Part shown: positions 26,279 through 34,441 of the stretch, piece by piece
How positions within the stretch are numbered: the stretch's first letter is position 1
Layout: every line of letters starts with the position of its first letter
Assembly (NCBI RefSeq): GCF_031679605.1
Contig: NZ_CP117522.1
Location: 9,424,001-9,488,000 of the forward strand
DNA length: 64,000 nucleotides
Direction of reading: 5' to 3'
Source: Streptomyces luomodiensis
Lineage (GTDB): Bacteria; Actinomycetota; Actinomycetes; Streptomycetales; Streptomycetaceae
The notes under the pieces: model-generated
Database searches by the model: none
Seen by the model: only the letters and a program-made list of their open reading frames with translations
What the model was told of the DNA's origin: nothing
Made by a program: the position numbers and the translations under genes

Positions 26279-26324
26279 GGCCTTCGCCTTTCACCGCGGA
26301 TGAGCTACCGTTTGGTTTCGGTTT

Positions 26325-26362
26325 CGGAGCAGTGCTCCGAATATAGGCGGAGCACTGCTCCG
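26325..26362. promoter_or_regulatory. Twin perfect palindromes, TetR operator
   Basis: CGGAGCA-G-TGCTCCG (26325-26339) and CGGAGCA-C-TGCTCCG (26348-26362) are two identical-arm 15-bp palindromes 23 bp apart, separated by AATATAGG. They fill the gap between the divergent oxidoreductase and TetR genes. The AT-rich spacer could hold a -10 element. Confidence 0.8.
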
Positions 26363-26382
26363 ATTGTCAAACCAGGAGACGT

Positions 26383-26976
26383 ATGCGAGCCGACGCCAGG
26401 AAGAACTGCGACCAGCTCCTCGCGGTCGCGCGTACCGTCGTGACCGAGCAGGGCGCCGACGCGTCGCTGCGCGACATCGCCCGCAAGGCCGGCGTCGGGC
26501 TCGGCACGCTGTACCGTCACTTCCCGACGCGGGAGGCGTTGCTCGAGGCCTTGCTCCGCGCCGGCTTCGACGAACTGGCGGCACAGGCGGGCGAGCTCGA
26601 GACGTCGGATTCGCCCGGGGACGCTCTCGTTTCGTGGCTGCGCGACTGCGTCGCCTGCGCACATGAGTATCGGGGCGTGGTGGCGCTGATGGTGGCCGCC
26701 CTCGAAGACACCGAGTCCGCACTCCATGCTTCGTGTGTCGCGATGCGCGCGGCGGGCACGCGGCTCCTCACCCGCGCTCAGACCGCGGGCGCGGCACGGA
26801 CCGACATCGATGGCACCGACCTGTTCGCGCTGGTCGGGGCACTCGCGTGGCTCAACGACCAGCCCTCGCTCGCGCCACGCGCCGATCATCTCTTCGACGT
26901 CGTCGCGAGCGCGATCCTGACCGAACGAACCGGGCAGTGTCGCCGAGGAGGAACACCACCTCGGCCCGCCGCCTGA
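26383..26976 (+). CDS. TetR-family repressor
   Basis: 197 aa. N-terminal helix-turn-helix ASLRDIARKAGVGLGTLYRHFPTREALLEAL (about residues 28-58) is unmistakable; the C-terminal part resembles the SCO1712/YfiR-type ligand domain. ATG at 26383 follows CCAGGAGACGT. It faces the oxidoreductase gene across the twin palindromes and most likely represses both. Confidence 0.9.
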   Translation: MRADARKNCDQLLAVARTVVTEQGADASLRDIARKAGVGLGTLYRHFPTREALLEALLRAGFDELAAQAGELETSDSPGDALVSWLRDCVACAHEYRGVVALMVAALEDTESALHASCVAMRAAGTRLLTRAQTAGAARTDIDGTDLFALVGALAWLNDQPSLAPRADHLFDVVASAILTERTGQCRRGGTPPRPAA

Positions 26977-26979
26977 TGA

Positions 26980-27150
26980 CGCCGCATCGAGCGCACGACG
27001 GCGCTGCCGCGGCGGGGCGACCTCAGCATCACCGAGGTCTGCACCGAGGCCGGCTGCGCGTCGCTCGGCACCTTCACCACCCGCTTCACCGAGCTGATCG
27101 GCATGCCGCCCGGGACCTTCCGGCGCCGGGCGGCCGATGCGGCGGCCGAC
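26980..27150 (+). pseudogene. C-terminal tail of an AraC-family regulator
   Basis: Directly after the TetR stop and a second in-frame TGA, the frame reads RRGDLSITEVCTEAGCASLG then TTRFTELIGMPPGTFRR, the second helix-turn-helix of an AraC-type activator. There is no start codon or N-terminal domain, so it is a truncated remnant fused by deletion to the TetR locus. Confidence 0.65.
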
Positions 27151-27194
27151 CGTGCCGATGCTACTGAGAGCACACCCGGGCCGCCCGCGGCCCG

Positions 27195-27320
27195 CCGGGC
27201 CCGTTCGCCGAGGAGCACGACGTCCGCCGGCGCCGGCTACGAGGCAACCTGCCGCAGGCGTTCGGTCACGCCCAACTCCTCGAGGCGGCGGTACGCCTCA
27301 GCGGTGACCCGGACGCCTGA
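27195..27320 (+). pseudogene. C-terminal tail of a glycoside hydrolase family 15-like protein
   Basis: From about 27204 to the stop at 27318-27320 the frame reads FAEEHDV, then RGNLPQAFGHAQLLEAAVRL. The GN-PQAF-H pattern is that of the end of GH15 glucoamylase/trehalase-type enzymes. No upstream domain is present. Different frame from the AraC tail just before it. Confidence 0.5.
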
Positions 27321-27374
27321 GTCCGCTCACCCCCACCGCTGTGGTGCGTGCGTCACTCGGTGGCCGTGACTCGC

Positions 27375-28517
27375 CTAGGAGCATCGTGGCCACTGAGTCC
27401 GGGCCAGGACGGCATCAGCGACCTGTTCGACCGTGTGTCCGTCGGTGTCGAACCGGAGATCGCCGATCCCGGCACTTTCCAGCAGGGCGGCCGAGGCCAC
27501 CGCCTGGTCGGCGATCCCCAGCAAGCGCGTGGTGGGCTGCCCCCGCAAGGGGTCGCCCGGCTGTTGCCAGCCCTCACCGCGTCCGCGCCGCATGATCCGC
27601 TGCGTCAGTTCCTCCCGTCCGGCGTGCAGCCTGCACAGCGTGATCTCCGCCGGGGACAGCGCATCGCCGTAGGCCATGAGGGCGGCCTCGTCCCGGACCG
27701 GGCCGGTGACGACCAGAGCCCTTGCCCCGGCCGTCCGGTAGTTCCGCCACAAGGCCGCCAGGTTACCGGCCTTGAGCCGGTGGTCATCGGCGTCGTCCGC
27801 CGGAGCGGGGCCGCGGCAGCCGATCTGGTCCAGATCCAGGTAGGCGGCGGTGTACCCGGCGCGCAGAATCCTCCGGTAGACCGCGAACCCGACCGCGGAC
27901 TTCCCCACGCCGGTCGCGCCGCACACCCACAGAACCGGGCCGTCGGCACGGTTCACCGCCCCTCCCGGCGGTTCGACGGCGCCGACCGACTGGCTCTGGG
28001 GCGGCGGCCATGCGCCGATGCGTGCCAGGACGCGCCGTGCCACCTCGGACACCGGTAAGCCGCTGGTGTCGACACAGGCGTCCGCGAACGCACTCCTGTC
28101 GAGGGCGTCGGCTTCCCTCAGCACGTCCTCGACCGGCGTGGCATCGCCTCCCCGGCCGATGAACCGCCGTCGGAGCTCATCGTGGCCGGCACGAAGCCGG
28201 CACACCGTCGGCGCGGCCCGCTGAATGCTGTCGGTGTGCACTCCACGGGCAGGATCGACCACTCCGGAAACGATGAGACACTCCACGCCCGCCGCCAGGA
28301 AACCTCCCGCCACCGCATCGAGGTTGCGCGCCTTCATCCGGTGCCGCCCCGGGTCGGTCGCGGGCTCGGGATAGCAGATGCCGAGCTGGTCGATGTCGAT
28401 GAAGCCGACCTCGGTCCCGGCCTGTGCCAACTGGGAGTACAGCTCCCAGGCGACCGTGGTCTTACCGACTCCCGGCGGGCCGCACAGCCACAGAACGGGA
28501 AGCACATCACCCCTCAC
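27375..28517 (-). CDS. Tandem-duplicated P-loop nucleotide kinase-like protein
   Basis: 380 aa from a GTG at 28517; a longer start at 28577 is possible. Two homologous P-loop halves: first Walker A LCGPPGVGKTTVAWEL with FIDIDQLGICYP, second Walker A VCGATGVGKSAVGFAV with YLDLDQIGCRG. Each half also repeats an HRMKARNL/HRLKAGNL element and a CRLRAG/CRLHAG element. Similar to adenylyl-sulfate or shikimate-kinase-like folds; function unknown. The internal duplication is visible at protein level. Confidence 0.7.
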   Translation of the reverse strand: MRGDVLPVLWLCGPPGVGKTTVAWELYSQLAQAGTEVGFIDIDQLGICYPEPATDPGRHRMKARNLDAVAGGFLAAGVECLIVSGVVDPARGVHTDSIQRAAPTVCRLRAGHDELRRRFIGRGGDATPVEDVLREADALDRSAFADACVDTSGLPVSEVARRVLARIGAWPPPQSQSVGAVEPPGGAVNRADGPVLWVCGATGVGKSAVGFAVYRRILRAGYTAAYLDLDQIGCRGPAPADDADDHRLKAGNLAALWRNYRTAGARALVVTGPVRDEAALMAYGDALSPAEITLCRLHAGREELTQRIMRRGRGEGWQQPGDPLRGQPTTRLLGIADQAVASAALLESAGIGDLRFDTDGHTVEQVADAVLARTQWPRCS

Positions 28518-29178
28518 GGGTCCGTCACCGCGTCCGGGGAAGGTGCCGTGATCACAGCGAAGCGGGGCCGGGTCCATCGGCCCATGGTCGCGTCCGCCCT
28601 CTCGCCCGTCCACGGATTTACGCCGCCGCGGTCCTCCGGACGGCACAACCCAGGTGCCGAGGATCTGTACCGGATCGCGGGGCAGATCCTCGCCATCCAC
28701 GGCGCCGAACGCGGCCGTATCGACGGCGGTGGTGAGCGGTGCGTGCCGGCGGTCGGCCGAACCGGCCGCAGCGCGAGCCGGCTCACGCCGCGCCCGGACC
28801 CGGCCGCGTGCGGCGGTCCCCTCCGCCGGGCCGGTGCAGTCCGTGTGCCGGTCGGGGTGCTCACCGCTCCCGCTCCGGAATCCGGTGCGGGGTGGCGAGG
28901 ATGCGTTCGGCGTGGTCCTCGCAGGCGGCGGGGGACAGCGCCTGGAGGCGGGCGGCGTCCCGCGCACCGCATGCGGAGGGGTTCGGGGGGACGGCCCGTC
29001 CTTCGGCCTGCCCGGTCAGCGTGATCGCGCAGACGGTGCCGTCGGCGAAGCCCGGAAGCCTGACCCGTGCGCCGGACCGCCGCCCGGGGCCGGGACGGCC
29101 CGGCGGGCGGTTCGACCACGGGGAGGAGCCATCGGATCGCGGGTTCTGCGCTCGGCACATCGTCGGACGTAGCGGGTG
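28518..29178. other. Stretch with at most one weak small gene
   Basis: Apart from the doubtful 99-aa frame at 28861-29160 I see nothing coding; the remainder gives Arg/Pro-rich shadow translations. Confidence 0.4.
28861..29160 (-). CDS. Small hypothetical protein (doubtful)
   Basis: 99 aa, not recognised. The middle and end (VRLPGFADGTVCAITLTG, AACEDHAERILATPHRIP) look protein-like, while the first 30 residues are Arg/Pro/Gly-rich. No ribosome-binding site precedes the ATG. It lies 18 bp downstream of the membrane glycosyltransferase-like gene in the same direction, so it could be the last gene of that operon. Confidence 0.28.
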   Translation of the reverse strand: MCRAQNPRSDGSSPWSNRPPGRPGPGRRSGARVRLPGFADGTVCAITLTGQAEGRAVPPNPSACGARDAARLQALSPAACEDHAERILATPHRIPERER

Positions 29179-30639
29179 TTACACCGGCGATGGTAGTCGG
29201 GAGTGCACATAGGCCGTGAGTCCGGTGCCCGGCAGGCGGTGCGGGGTCCAGGTGCGGGCGTAGTGGGGCGGACCGGAGCGGGTCCTGGCGAGGGCGGCGG
29301 CGGGTTCGCGGGCGGCGTGGCGCAGCAGGGTGTGCGGGGTGGTACTGCGGTTGTTGCCGGTGACGTTCGCCGAGGCGCAGCCGGTGTAGTAGCCGATGGG
29401 CGGTGCGTGTGCGCCGCTGACCAGACAGGGCGGGGTGAGTCCGAGGTGGCGCAGGTCGTGCGCGGCGGTGCGGTAGCGGTGGGCGGTGACGCGGGCGTCG
29501 GCCGTGTTGCGGTCGAGGACCTGGACTTGCGCGGACAGGTGCAGGGCGAGCAGTACGGCCGCCGAGCCGGCGGCCAGGACACGCGCGCGGGGCGGGCGGA
29601 CGGCCCGTGCGCAGTGTGCGGCCACGGTGGCGAGGGGGAGGGAGAGCAGGGCGTAGGCGGGCAGCAGGAAACGCGGTGCGGAGTAGTCGATGAGCAGCAG
29701 GTACGGGATGCTCAGCGCGGTGGCGCAGGCGATGGGCAGCACGATGGCTTCGCCGCGCCGGGTGCGCCGGGCCAGGACGCAGGCGATGAGGACGAGGGCG
29801 GGCAGGGCCAGCCACCACAGGGTCAGCTCGGGGTGGCTGAGCGGCACGTGGCAGGGGCGGCAGAGCAAGGGACCGTTGAGACTGCGCCACGCCATGCCGC
29901 CCGCCCAGTGCGCGCCCATACCCCCCTCGGTGGCGCTGGAGACGTGCAGCCGGGCGCCGACCCCGCCCCAGCGGGCGTATGCCTCCGCGATCCACTCGGC
30001 GCTGCCCAGGGCGAGCCCGCCGGCCACGGCGAGCGCGGGCGCGGGGCATCGCCAGGCCGGGACGATCGCGCACGCCGTGAGCAGGGGCAGGGCGAGCCAC
30101 ACGCCGTCGGAGAAGCGGAAGCAGGTGGCGGCCGCGACCATGGTGCCCAGGCCGAGCAGGGCGCGTCGCCGCGTATCGGGGAGTGGGGCGCGCAGGAACC
30201 AGCCGGTCGCCGCCACCGCGGACAGCGCCACCCACAGGTTGGGCATGGCCTGCGGTCCGTAGAGCACGGTGGTCCACAGGCCGGCGAACAGCAGCGCGGC
30301 CAGGGCGGTCCGCCCGGGGCCGAGCAGCGGCTGCCAGACGCGGTAGGCGGCGTACAGGGCGGCGGCGGACGCCAGCGCCAGGACGGTCCGGAGGACGGTG
30401 GTGGAGTCGGTGACGGCGAGGACCGGGGCGACCAGAAGGCTGATGCCGCGTGAGCGCGGGGCGCTGAAGTACGCCGCCGGGCGGTGCGGATCCACCTGGG
30501 AGAGGTACACCGTCTCGTCCCAGCCGAGCCCCAAGTGCGGTACGACGAGGACCAGTTGGGCAGCCGCGTAGGCGAGGGCGACCAGCGCGGGCCACGGTGT
30601 CCGGCGGAGCGGTCGGATGACGGTGCGCACAGCGGTCAT
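29179..30639 (-). CDS. Polytopic membrane glycosyltransferase-like protein (GT-C)
   Basis: 486 aa with about ten hydrophobic segments. The first extracytoplasmic loop carries an acidic motif (GLGWDETVYLSQVD), as in GT39/GT-C transferases that use polyprenyl-phosphate sugars. A C-terminal soluble part of about 120 residues follows the last membrane span. The ATGA overlap with uppP means the two are translated together, which fits a lipid-carrier-linked sugar transfer. Substrate unknown. Confidence 0.68.
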   Translation of the reverse strand: MTAVRTVIRPLRRTPWPALVALAYAAAQLVLVVPHLGLGWDETVYLSQVDPHRPAAYFSAPRSRGISLLVAPVLAVTDSTTVLRTVLALASAAALYAAYRVWQPLLGPGRTALAALLFAGLWTTVLYGPQAMPNLWVALSAVAATGWFLRAPLPDTRRRALLGLGTMVAAATCFRFSDGVWLALPLLTACAIVPAWRCPAPALAVAGGLALGSAEWIAEAYARWGGVGARLHVSSATEGGMGAHWAGGMAWRSLNGPLLCRPCHVPLSHPELTLWWLALPALVLIACVLARRTRRGEAIVLPIACATALSIPYLLLIDYSAPRFLLPAYALLSLPLATVAAHCARAVRPPRARVLAAGSAAVLLALHLSAQVQVLDRNTADARVTAHRYRTAAHDLRHLGLTPPCLVSGAHAPPIGYYTGCASANVTGNNRSTTPHTLLRHAAREPAAALARTRSGPPHYARTWTPHRLPGTGLTAYVHSRLPSPV

Positions 30640-31472
30640 GCGGTGAGCACCCCGGTGCCCAGCAGGCCGAACAGCAGCACGCCGACGGCGACGCGGTAGA
30701 TGACGAAGGCGTTGAAGGAGTGCTTGGCGACGAACTTCAGCAGCCAGGCGATCGAGGCGTAGGCGACCACGAAGGAGACGGCGGTGCCGACGACGAGCGG
30801 GCCGACGCCGACTCCGGCGCCGACGGCGTCCTTCAGCTCGTACAGGCCCGCGCCGGTCAGCGCCGGAATGCCGAGGAAGAAGGACAGACGGGTGGCGGCC
30901 ACGCGGTCCAGGTCCAGGATGAGCGCGGTGGACATGGTGGCGCCGGAGCGGGAGAAGCCGGGGAAGAGCAGCGCGAGGATCTGCGAGCAGCCGACCAGCA
31001 TGGCGTCCTTGAAGGAGGTGTCGTCCTCACCGCGCTTGTGGCGGCCCATCTGGTCGGCCGCCCACATCACGCCGGACCCGGCGACGAGCGAGCCGGCGAC
31101 CACCCACAGGGATGCGAGGGGGCCTTCGACGAGCGGCTTCGCGGCCAGGCCCACGATCACGATCGGGATGGTGGCGCAGATGACCCACCAGGCGAACTTG
31201 TAGTCATGGTGGTACCGCTGTTCGCGGTGGAGGAGTCCGCGGCCCCAGGCGGAGACGATCCGCACGATGTCGGTGAAGAAATACACCAGCACGGCGGCGA
31301 TCGCGCCGACCTGGATGACGGCGGTGAAGCCGACCACGGAGGTGTCGTCGACCGGGATGCCCATCAGCCCTTCGGTGATCTTCAGGTGGCCGGTGGAGGA
31401 GACGGGGAGGAACTCCGTGATGCCTTCGACGATGCCGAGGACGGCCGCCTGGCCGATGCTGATGGCGCTCAT
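30636..31472 (-). CDS. uppP: Undecaprenyl-diphosphate phosphatase UppP (BacA)
   Basis: 278 aa. Both catalytic signatures are present: EGITEFLPVSSTGHL near the N-terminus and PGFSRSGATMS in the middle. Eight or so membrane segments. It dephosphorylates undecaprenyl pyrophosphate to recycle the cell-wall lipid carrier and gives bacitracin tolerance. ATG at 31472; co-transcribed with the downstream glycosyltransferase-like gene, and downstream of a small basic protein gene in the same direction. Confidence 0.93.
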   Translation of the reverse strand: MSAISIGQAAVLGIVEGITEFLPVSSTGHLKITEGLMGIPVDDTSVVGFTAVIQVGAIAAVLVYFFTDIVRIVSAWGRGLLHREQRYHHDYKFAWWVICATIPIVIVGLAAKPLVEGPLASLWVVAGSLVAGSGVMWAADQMGRHKRGEDDTSFKDAMLVGCSQILALLFPGFSRSGATMSTALILDLDRVAATRLSFFLGIPALTGAGLYELKDAVGAGVGVGPLVVGTAVSFVVAYASIAWLLKFVAKHSFNAFVIYRVAVGVLLFGLLGTGVLTA

Positions 31473-31560
31473 CTGGAATCCGTTTCTGTGGTGGCGGAAG
31501 CGGGCCGGGTCCGCAGCGGAACGGCGCGGTGTGGTGGGACCGTCGGAAAAGGGGGGAGGC

Positions 31561-32124
31561 TCAGCGGCGCCGGCGGGCCAGGGCCTGGCCCGCGCGGCCG
31601 CGCCGGCGGGCCCTGCGCCGCTGCCGGGCGCGGTCGGAAGGCGTGGCGCCGAGGCCGGTGAACAGCTCCTCGTGGGCGTGGGCGGCATGGGCCGGGTCGA
31701 GGCGGCGGGCCGCGGCGCGGGCCGCCTCGCCCATGCGACGGCGGCCGGGCTCGTCGGCGCTCCCCGTGGCCGGTTCCACGGCGGTACGGCGCGGGCGGGA
31801 CCTGGGCACTTCCAGGGCCGCGGCAGCAGGGAGACGGCGACGCAGGTCGACCGTCCCGGCGAGCGGGTTGAGCGGGGTCCGCACGACCGGGACGCATCGG
31901 GCCGGCCCGATCGCCTTGCCCTGGCCGTGGCGGGTGAGCGGCTGCTCCGCGCGCCGCGCTCCGTCCCTCGGGTGCCGGCCGCGGGCGCCGATCAGCGTGG
32001 CCCGCCCGGCGCGGCGGCCGATCAGACGGCCGGTCCGGGCGCCGAGCAGCGCCCCGGCCGTTGGGGCGCCGAGCAGCGCCCCGGCCGTCTGGGCGGCGTC
32101 CAGCGGATTGAGGGCCAAAGGCAC
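31561..32124 (-). CDS. Small Arg-rich hypothetical protein
   Basis: 187 aa, not recognised. GTG start at 32124 with a good GGAAAGGA site 7 nt upstream. The N-terminal 45 residues are Ala/Leu/Gly-rich with an in-frame duplicated 27-bp unit (protein TAGALLGAP/TAGALLGAR); the rest is strongly basic and the last 20 residues are almost all Arg/Ala. It shares the gap with the divergent blaI-like gene and runs toward uppP, so BlaI may control it and uppP together. Confidence 0.5.
   Translation of the reverse strand: MPLALNPLDAAQTAGALLGAPTAGALLGARTGRLIGRRAGRATLIGARGRHPRDGARRAEQPLTRHGQGKAIGPARCVPVVRTPLNPLAGTVDLRRRLPAAAALEVPRSRPRRTAVEPATGSADEPGRRRMGEAARAAARRLDPAHAAHAHEELFTGLGATPSDRARQRRRARRRGRAGQALARRRR
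32037..32088. repeat. In-frame 27-bp direct repeat
   Basis: The 25-mer beginning GGGCGCCGAGCAGCGCCCCG occurs at 32037-32061 and 32064-32088, identical, with a 27-bp period (nine codons). The period keeps frame in the small basic protein, which supports that frame being translated. Confidence 0.75.
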
Positions 32125-32207
32125 CGCGGGTCCTTTCCGGCCGTGCGCGCCCAGGGCAGAGTTCTGCCCAGGCACGTGCGCATGGCACACTTGAAGACAG
32201 CGGCTTT

Positions 32208-32239
32208 TACACCGGTGTAGGAGTCCTACACGAGTGTAG
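32208..32239. promoter_or_regulatory. BlaI-type double operator
   Basis: TACACCGGTGTA (32208-32219, perfect palindrome) and CTACAC-GA-GTGTAG (32226-32239, perfect dyad) carry the TACA/TGTA arms typical of BlaI/MecI/CopY operators. They lie 27-58 bp before the blaI-like start and 84-115 bp before the divergent basic-protein gene. Confidence 0.75.
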
Positions 32240-32265
32240 GAGATACGGAAAGGGACACCAAACCC

Positions 32266-32643
32266 ATGGGCACCCGCACGCCAGGACACGGTCCCAAGCG
32301 GCCCAACGGTGCACGCGAGGCCGAAATCCTCGAACTGCTGCAGCGGGCCGAGGGCGCGCTGACCCCGCGGGAGGTCACCGAACGCCTCGGCGGCGAGCTG
32401 GCCTACAACAGCGTGGTGACGATCCTCACCCGCATGCACGCCAAGCAGCTGCTCACCCGCACCCCGCGCGGCCGTGCCTACGCCTACGCCCCCGTGACCG
32501 ACGACCCCGGCTTCGCCGCCCGCCGTATGCGCTCCGTCCTGGAGGAGCGATCGGACCGCCAGGACGTCCTCGCCCGCTTCGCCGACGGCCTGTCCGCCAC
32601 CGACGCGGACCTGCTGCGCCAACTGCTCGACCCCGGCCAGTAG
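32266..32643 (+). CDS. BlaI/MecI/CopY-family repressor
   Basis: 125 aa winged-helix protein: REAEILELLQRAEGALTPREVTERLGGELAYNSVVTILTRMHAKQLL matches the BlaI DNA-binding fold, followed by a dimerisation helix region. It is paired with an M56 protease gene 15 bp downstream; such pairs work as a sensor protease that cleaves or inactivates the repressor. Probably autoregulated through the double operator just upstream. Confidence 0.9.
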   Translation: MGTRTPGHGPKRPNGAREAEILELLQRAEGALTPREVTERLGGELAYNSVVTILTRMHAKQLLTRTPRGRAYAYAPVTDDPGFAARRMRSVLEERSDRQDVLARFADGLSATDADLLRQLLDPGQ

Positions 32644-32658
32644 GAAGCGGCCGCCCAG

Positions 32659-33591
32659 ATGCGCATCGCCGTCTACATCCCCCTGCTGCTCTCCCTGCTC
32701 GCCCCCCTCGGCGCACGCCCCCTGGCGGAGCGATGCGAACCCCGCCTGGCGACCTGGCTGCTCACCGCGTCGTCCCTCGTGCTGGGCGCGGCGACCACCA
32801 TCTCACTGGGCCTGCTGGCCGTCACCGGACTGATCCGGGTACCCCAGCTGGCCACCCTCGGCCACTGGTCGGCCCACACCGCACAGCGCGACGACCCCGC
32901 CGAACTGTCCGTCGCCCTGATCGCCGGCCTCCTGCTCGGCGCCGCCGTCCTCATGGCCGCCCGTATGCTCTGGCGGCGCGCCCGCACCCTGGCCGCCGCC
33001 ATCCTGGAAGCGGAGTGCATGCCCGCCGAGGACGGTCTGGTCGTGGTCGAGGACGAGGCCCCCGAGGCCTTCGCGGTCCCCGGCCTGCCCGGCCGCGTCG
33101 TCGTCTCCACCGGCATGCTGGCCACCCTGGACGAAACCGAGCGCCGGATCCTGCTCGCCCACGAACGCGCCCACCTCACCGCACACCATTACGCCTTCGT
33201 CGCCCTGGCCCAGCTCGGCGCCGCCGCCAATCCCCTGCTGCGCCCCCTCGCCACGGCCGTGACGTACACCATCGAACGGTGGGCCGACGAGACCGCGGCC
33301 GCCGCCACCGGCGACCGCGAACGGGTCGCCCGCACCGTCGGCAAGGCCGCCCTCGCCGCCCACCACGCGCCCGCCCGCGCCCCGGGCGCCGCCCTGGCGA
33401 TCCTCGGCCGCCGCGCCCCGCTCGCCACCGCCGGGCCCGTGCCCCGCCGCGTCGCTGCCCTCCTGGCTCCCCCTTTCGGCCGTCACCCCGTCCTGGCCGC
33501 CACGACGGCCGCCGTCCTCGCCACCGCGGCCCTGTCCACCGCCGAAGCCGCCCACGACCTCCACCTCCTGCTGGAAGCCGTCGGCGCCTGA
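32659..33591 (+). CDS. M56-family membrane metalloprotease (BlaR/MecR-like)
   Basis: 310 aa. Membrane segments at about 1-20, 33-58 and 88-108, then a cytoplasmic gluzincin domain with the zinc motif HERAH at residues 168-172 and the downstream ERWADETAAAA carrying the third ligand, and a final hydrophobic helix near 275-295. There is no extracytoplasmic penicillin-binding sensor domain, so unlike BlaR it must sense something else or act with a partner. Confidence 0.87.
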   Translation: MRIAVYIPLLLSLLAPLGARPLAERCEPRLATWLLTASSLVLGAATTISLGLLAVTGLIRVPQLATLGHWSAHTAQRDDPAELSVALIAGLLLGAAVLMAARMLWRRARTLAAAILEAECMPAEDGLVVVEDEAPEAFAVPGLPGRVVVSTGMLATLDETERRILLAHERAHLTAHHYAFVALAQLGAAANPLLRPLATAVTYTIERWADETAAAATGDRERVARTVGKAALAAHHAPARAPGAALAILGRRAPLATAGPVPRRVAALLAPPFGRHPVLAATTAAVLATAALSTAEAAHDLHLLLEAVGA

Positions 33592-33740
33592 GGGGTCCGG
33601 CGACACCTGGCCCGACAGGGAAAAGACGGGCCTTCGGGATCTGCCGGCAGCACGTTCACATCGCGCCATGTCTCGCACCTCGCTTTCCGGCCAACCCGCC
33701 GGTCCGCACCCCGTCGGACCTGGGCCGGCGCGGCCGCGGC

Positions 33741-33780
33741 GATGGGAATCCCTTTACCGCGGTGGGAATCCCTTTACCGC
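33741..33780. repeat. 20-bp tandem repeat, two copies
   Basis: GATGGGAATCCCTTTACCGC followed immediately by GGTGGGAATCCCTTTACCGC; one mismatch. No coding context. Confidence 0.85.
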
Positions 33781-33866
33781 TGGCGGGGAACCAATGCGGA
33801 CAGCCGGATCGGAACCGGGTGCCGCTTCCGTGATGAATTAAAACAAGGCTAAATAATTGGTGAATA

Positions 33867-34067
33867 TTGATTAAAAGAGTCGCTGCGGAAGTCGGAGAAG
33901 CCGCAGCCGAAAGGGCTGTCCAAAACTTCACGGATGCGGCGTTGAGTGAAGACATTTTGTCCCCATTCGCACATCAATGTATCCGTCAACGTTTTATTGC
34001 CTCAGCCTTGACCGGCATTGACGGTTCCTCCTACGTTTTTGCCGCCGGATTCAGACGTTCCACCTGA
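33867..34067 (+). CDS. Unrecognised small ORF in lower-GC patch (doubtful)
   Basis: 66 aa, TTG start only, no ribosome-binding site and an in-frame TGA just upstream. The translation looks protein-like (AAEVGEAAAERAVQNFTDAA, then a Cys-containing middle and SSYVFAAGFRRST end) but its codon use lacks the strong G/C third-position bias of the neighbours. Either imported DNA or not coding. Confidence 0.25.
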   Translation: MIKRVAAEVGEAAAERAVQNFTDAALSEDILSPFAHQCIRQRFIASALTGIDGSSYVFAAGFRRST

Positions 34068-34441
34068 CGCTGCGGAGAACCGCAAAACGCTTGTCGCAAA
34101 ATCAACAAGAGGATGCGATGGAGAACACTGCGAGGTCATCGGACGCCTCGCTTTTGCCAGGCAGGCAAGGGCGGGGCGCGGTGACCGCCGGGGCGCCGGG
34201 CGCAAAGGGCCGGATGGCCCCGTGAAAACGCTCCGTCCGGCTCACCGATACGAGAAGCATTTGAGATAACGGGATTCCGTGATAGGCCGACGCGACCTGG
34301 TCGGTGCGGCGAGAGCAGCAGTAAGTGACCGTTGTTCCTAGAAATGATCTGGTGGGCTTCTTGATGACGTTCGCACGGGCTCGTCAGCGGGCCTCGACCA
34401 AGGCAGGGCGGGAATGCAGTACAGGGACGGAGGCGGTGCGC

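Larger units (their letters stand above)
33592..34441. other. 850-bp stretch with a lower-GC patch
   Basis: It contains a 20-bp tandem repeat (33741-33780) and a patch of clearly lower GC from about 33835 to 34135, with T/A-rich sequence such as AATTAAAACAAGGCTAAATAATTGG. A short ORF (33867-34067) is the only coding candidate. The last 300 bp before glnE look like ordinary leader sequence. Confidence 0.55.

Noticed and set aside
28514..30595. A 693-codon minus-strand frame overlapping the membrane glycosyltransferase-like gene
   Set aside because: Arg/Pro-rich out-of-frame translation; the alternative frame has clear membrane segments and an ATGA coupling to uppP.
32037..32088. Direct repeat as a possible CRISPR or mobile-element repeat
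   Set aside because: Only two units, 27-bp period that keeps frame in a small gene; this is a coding tandem duplication.
33656..33955. A 99-codon minus-strand frame in the lower-GC patch
   Set aside because: Its second half is Arg/Pro/Gly-rich shadow sequence and it has no ribosome-binding site or convincing protein signature.
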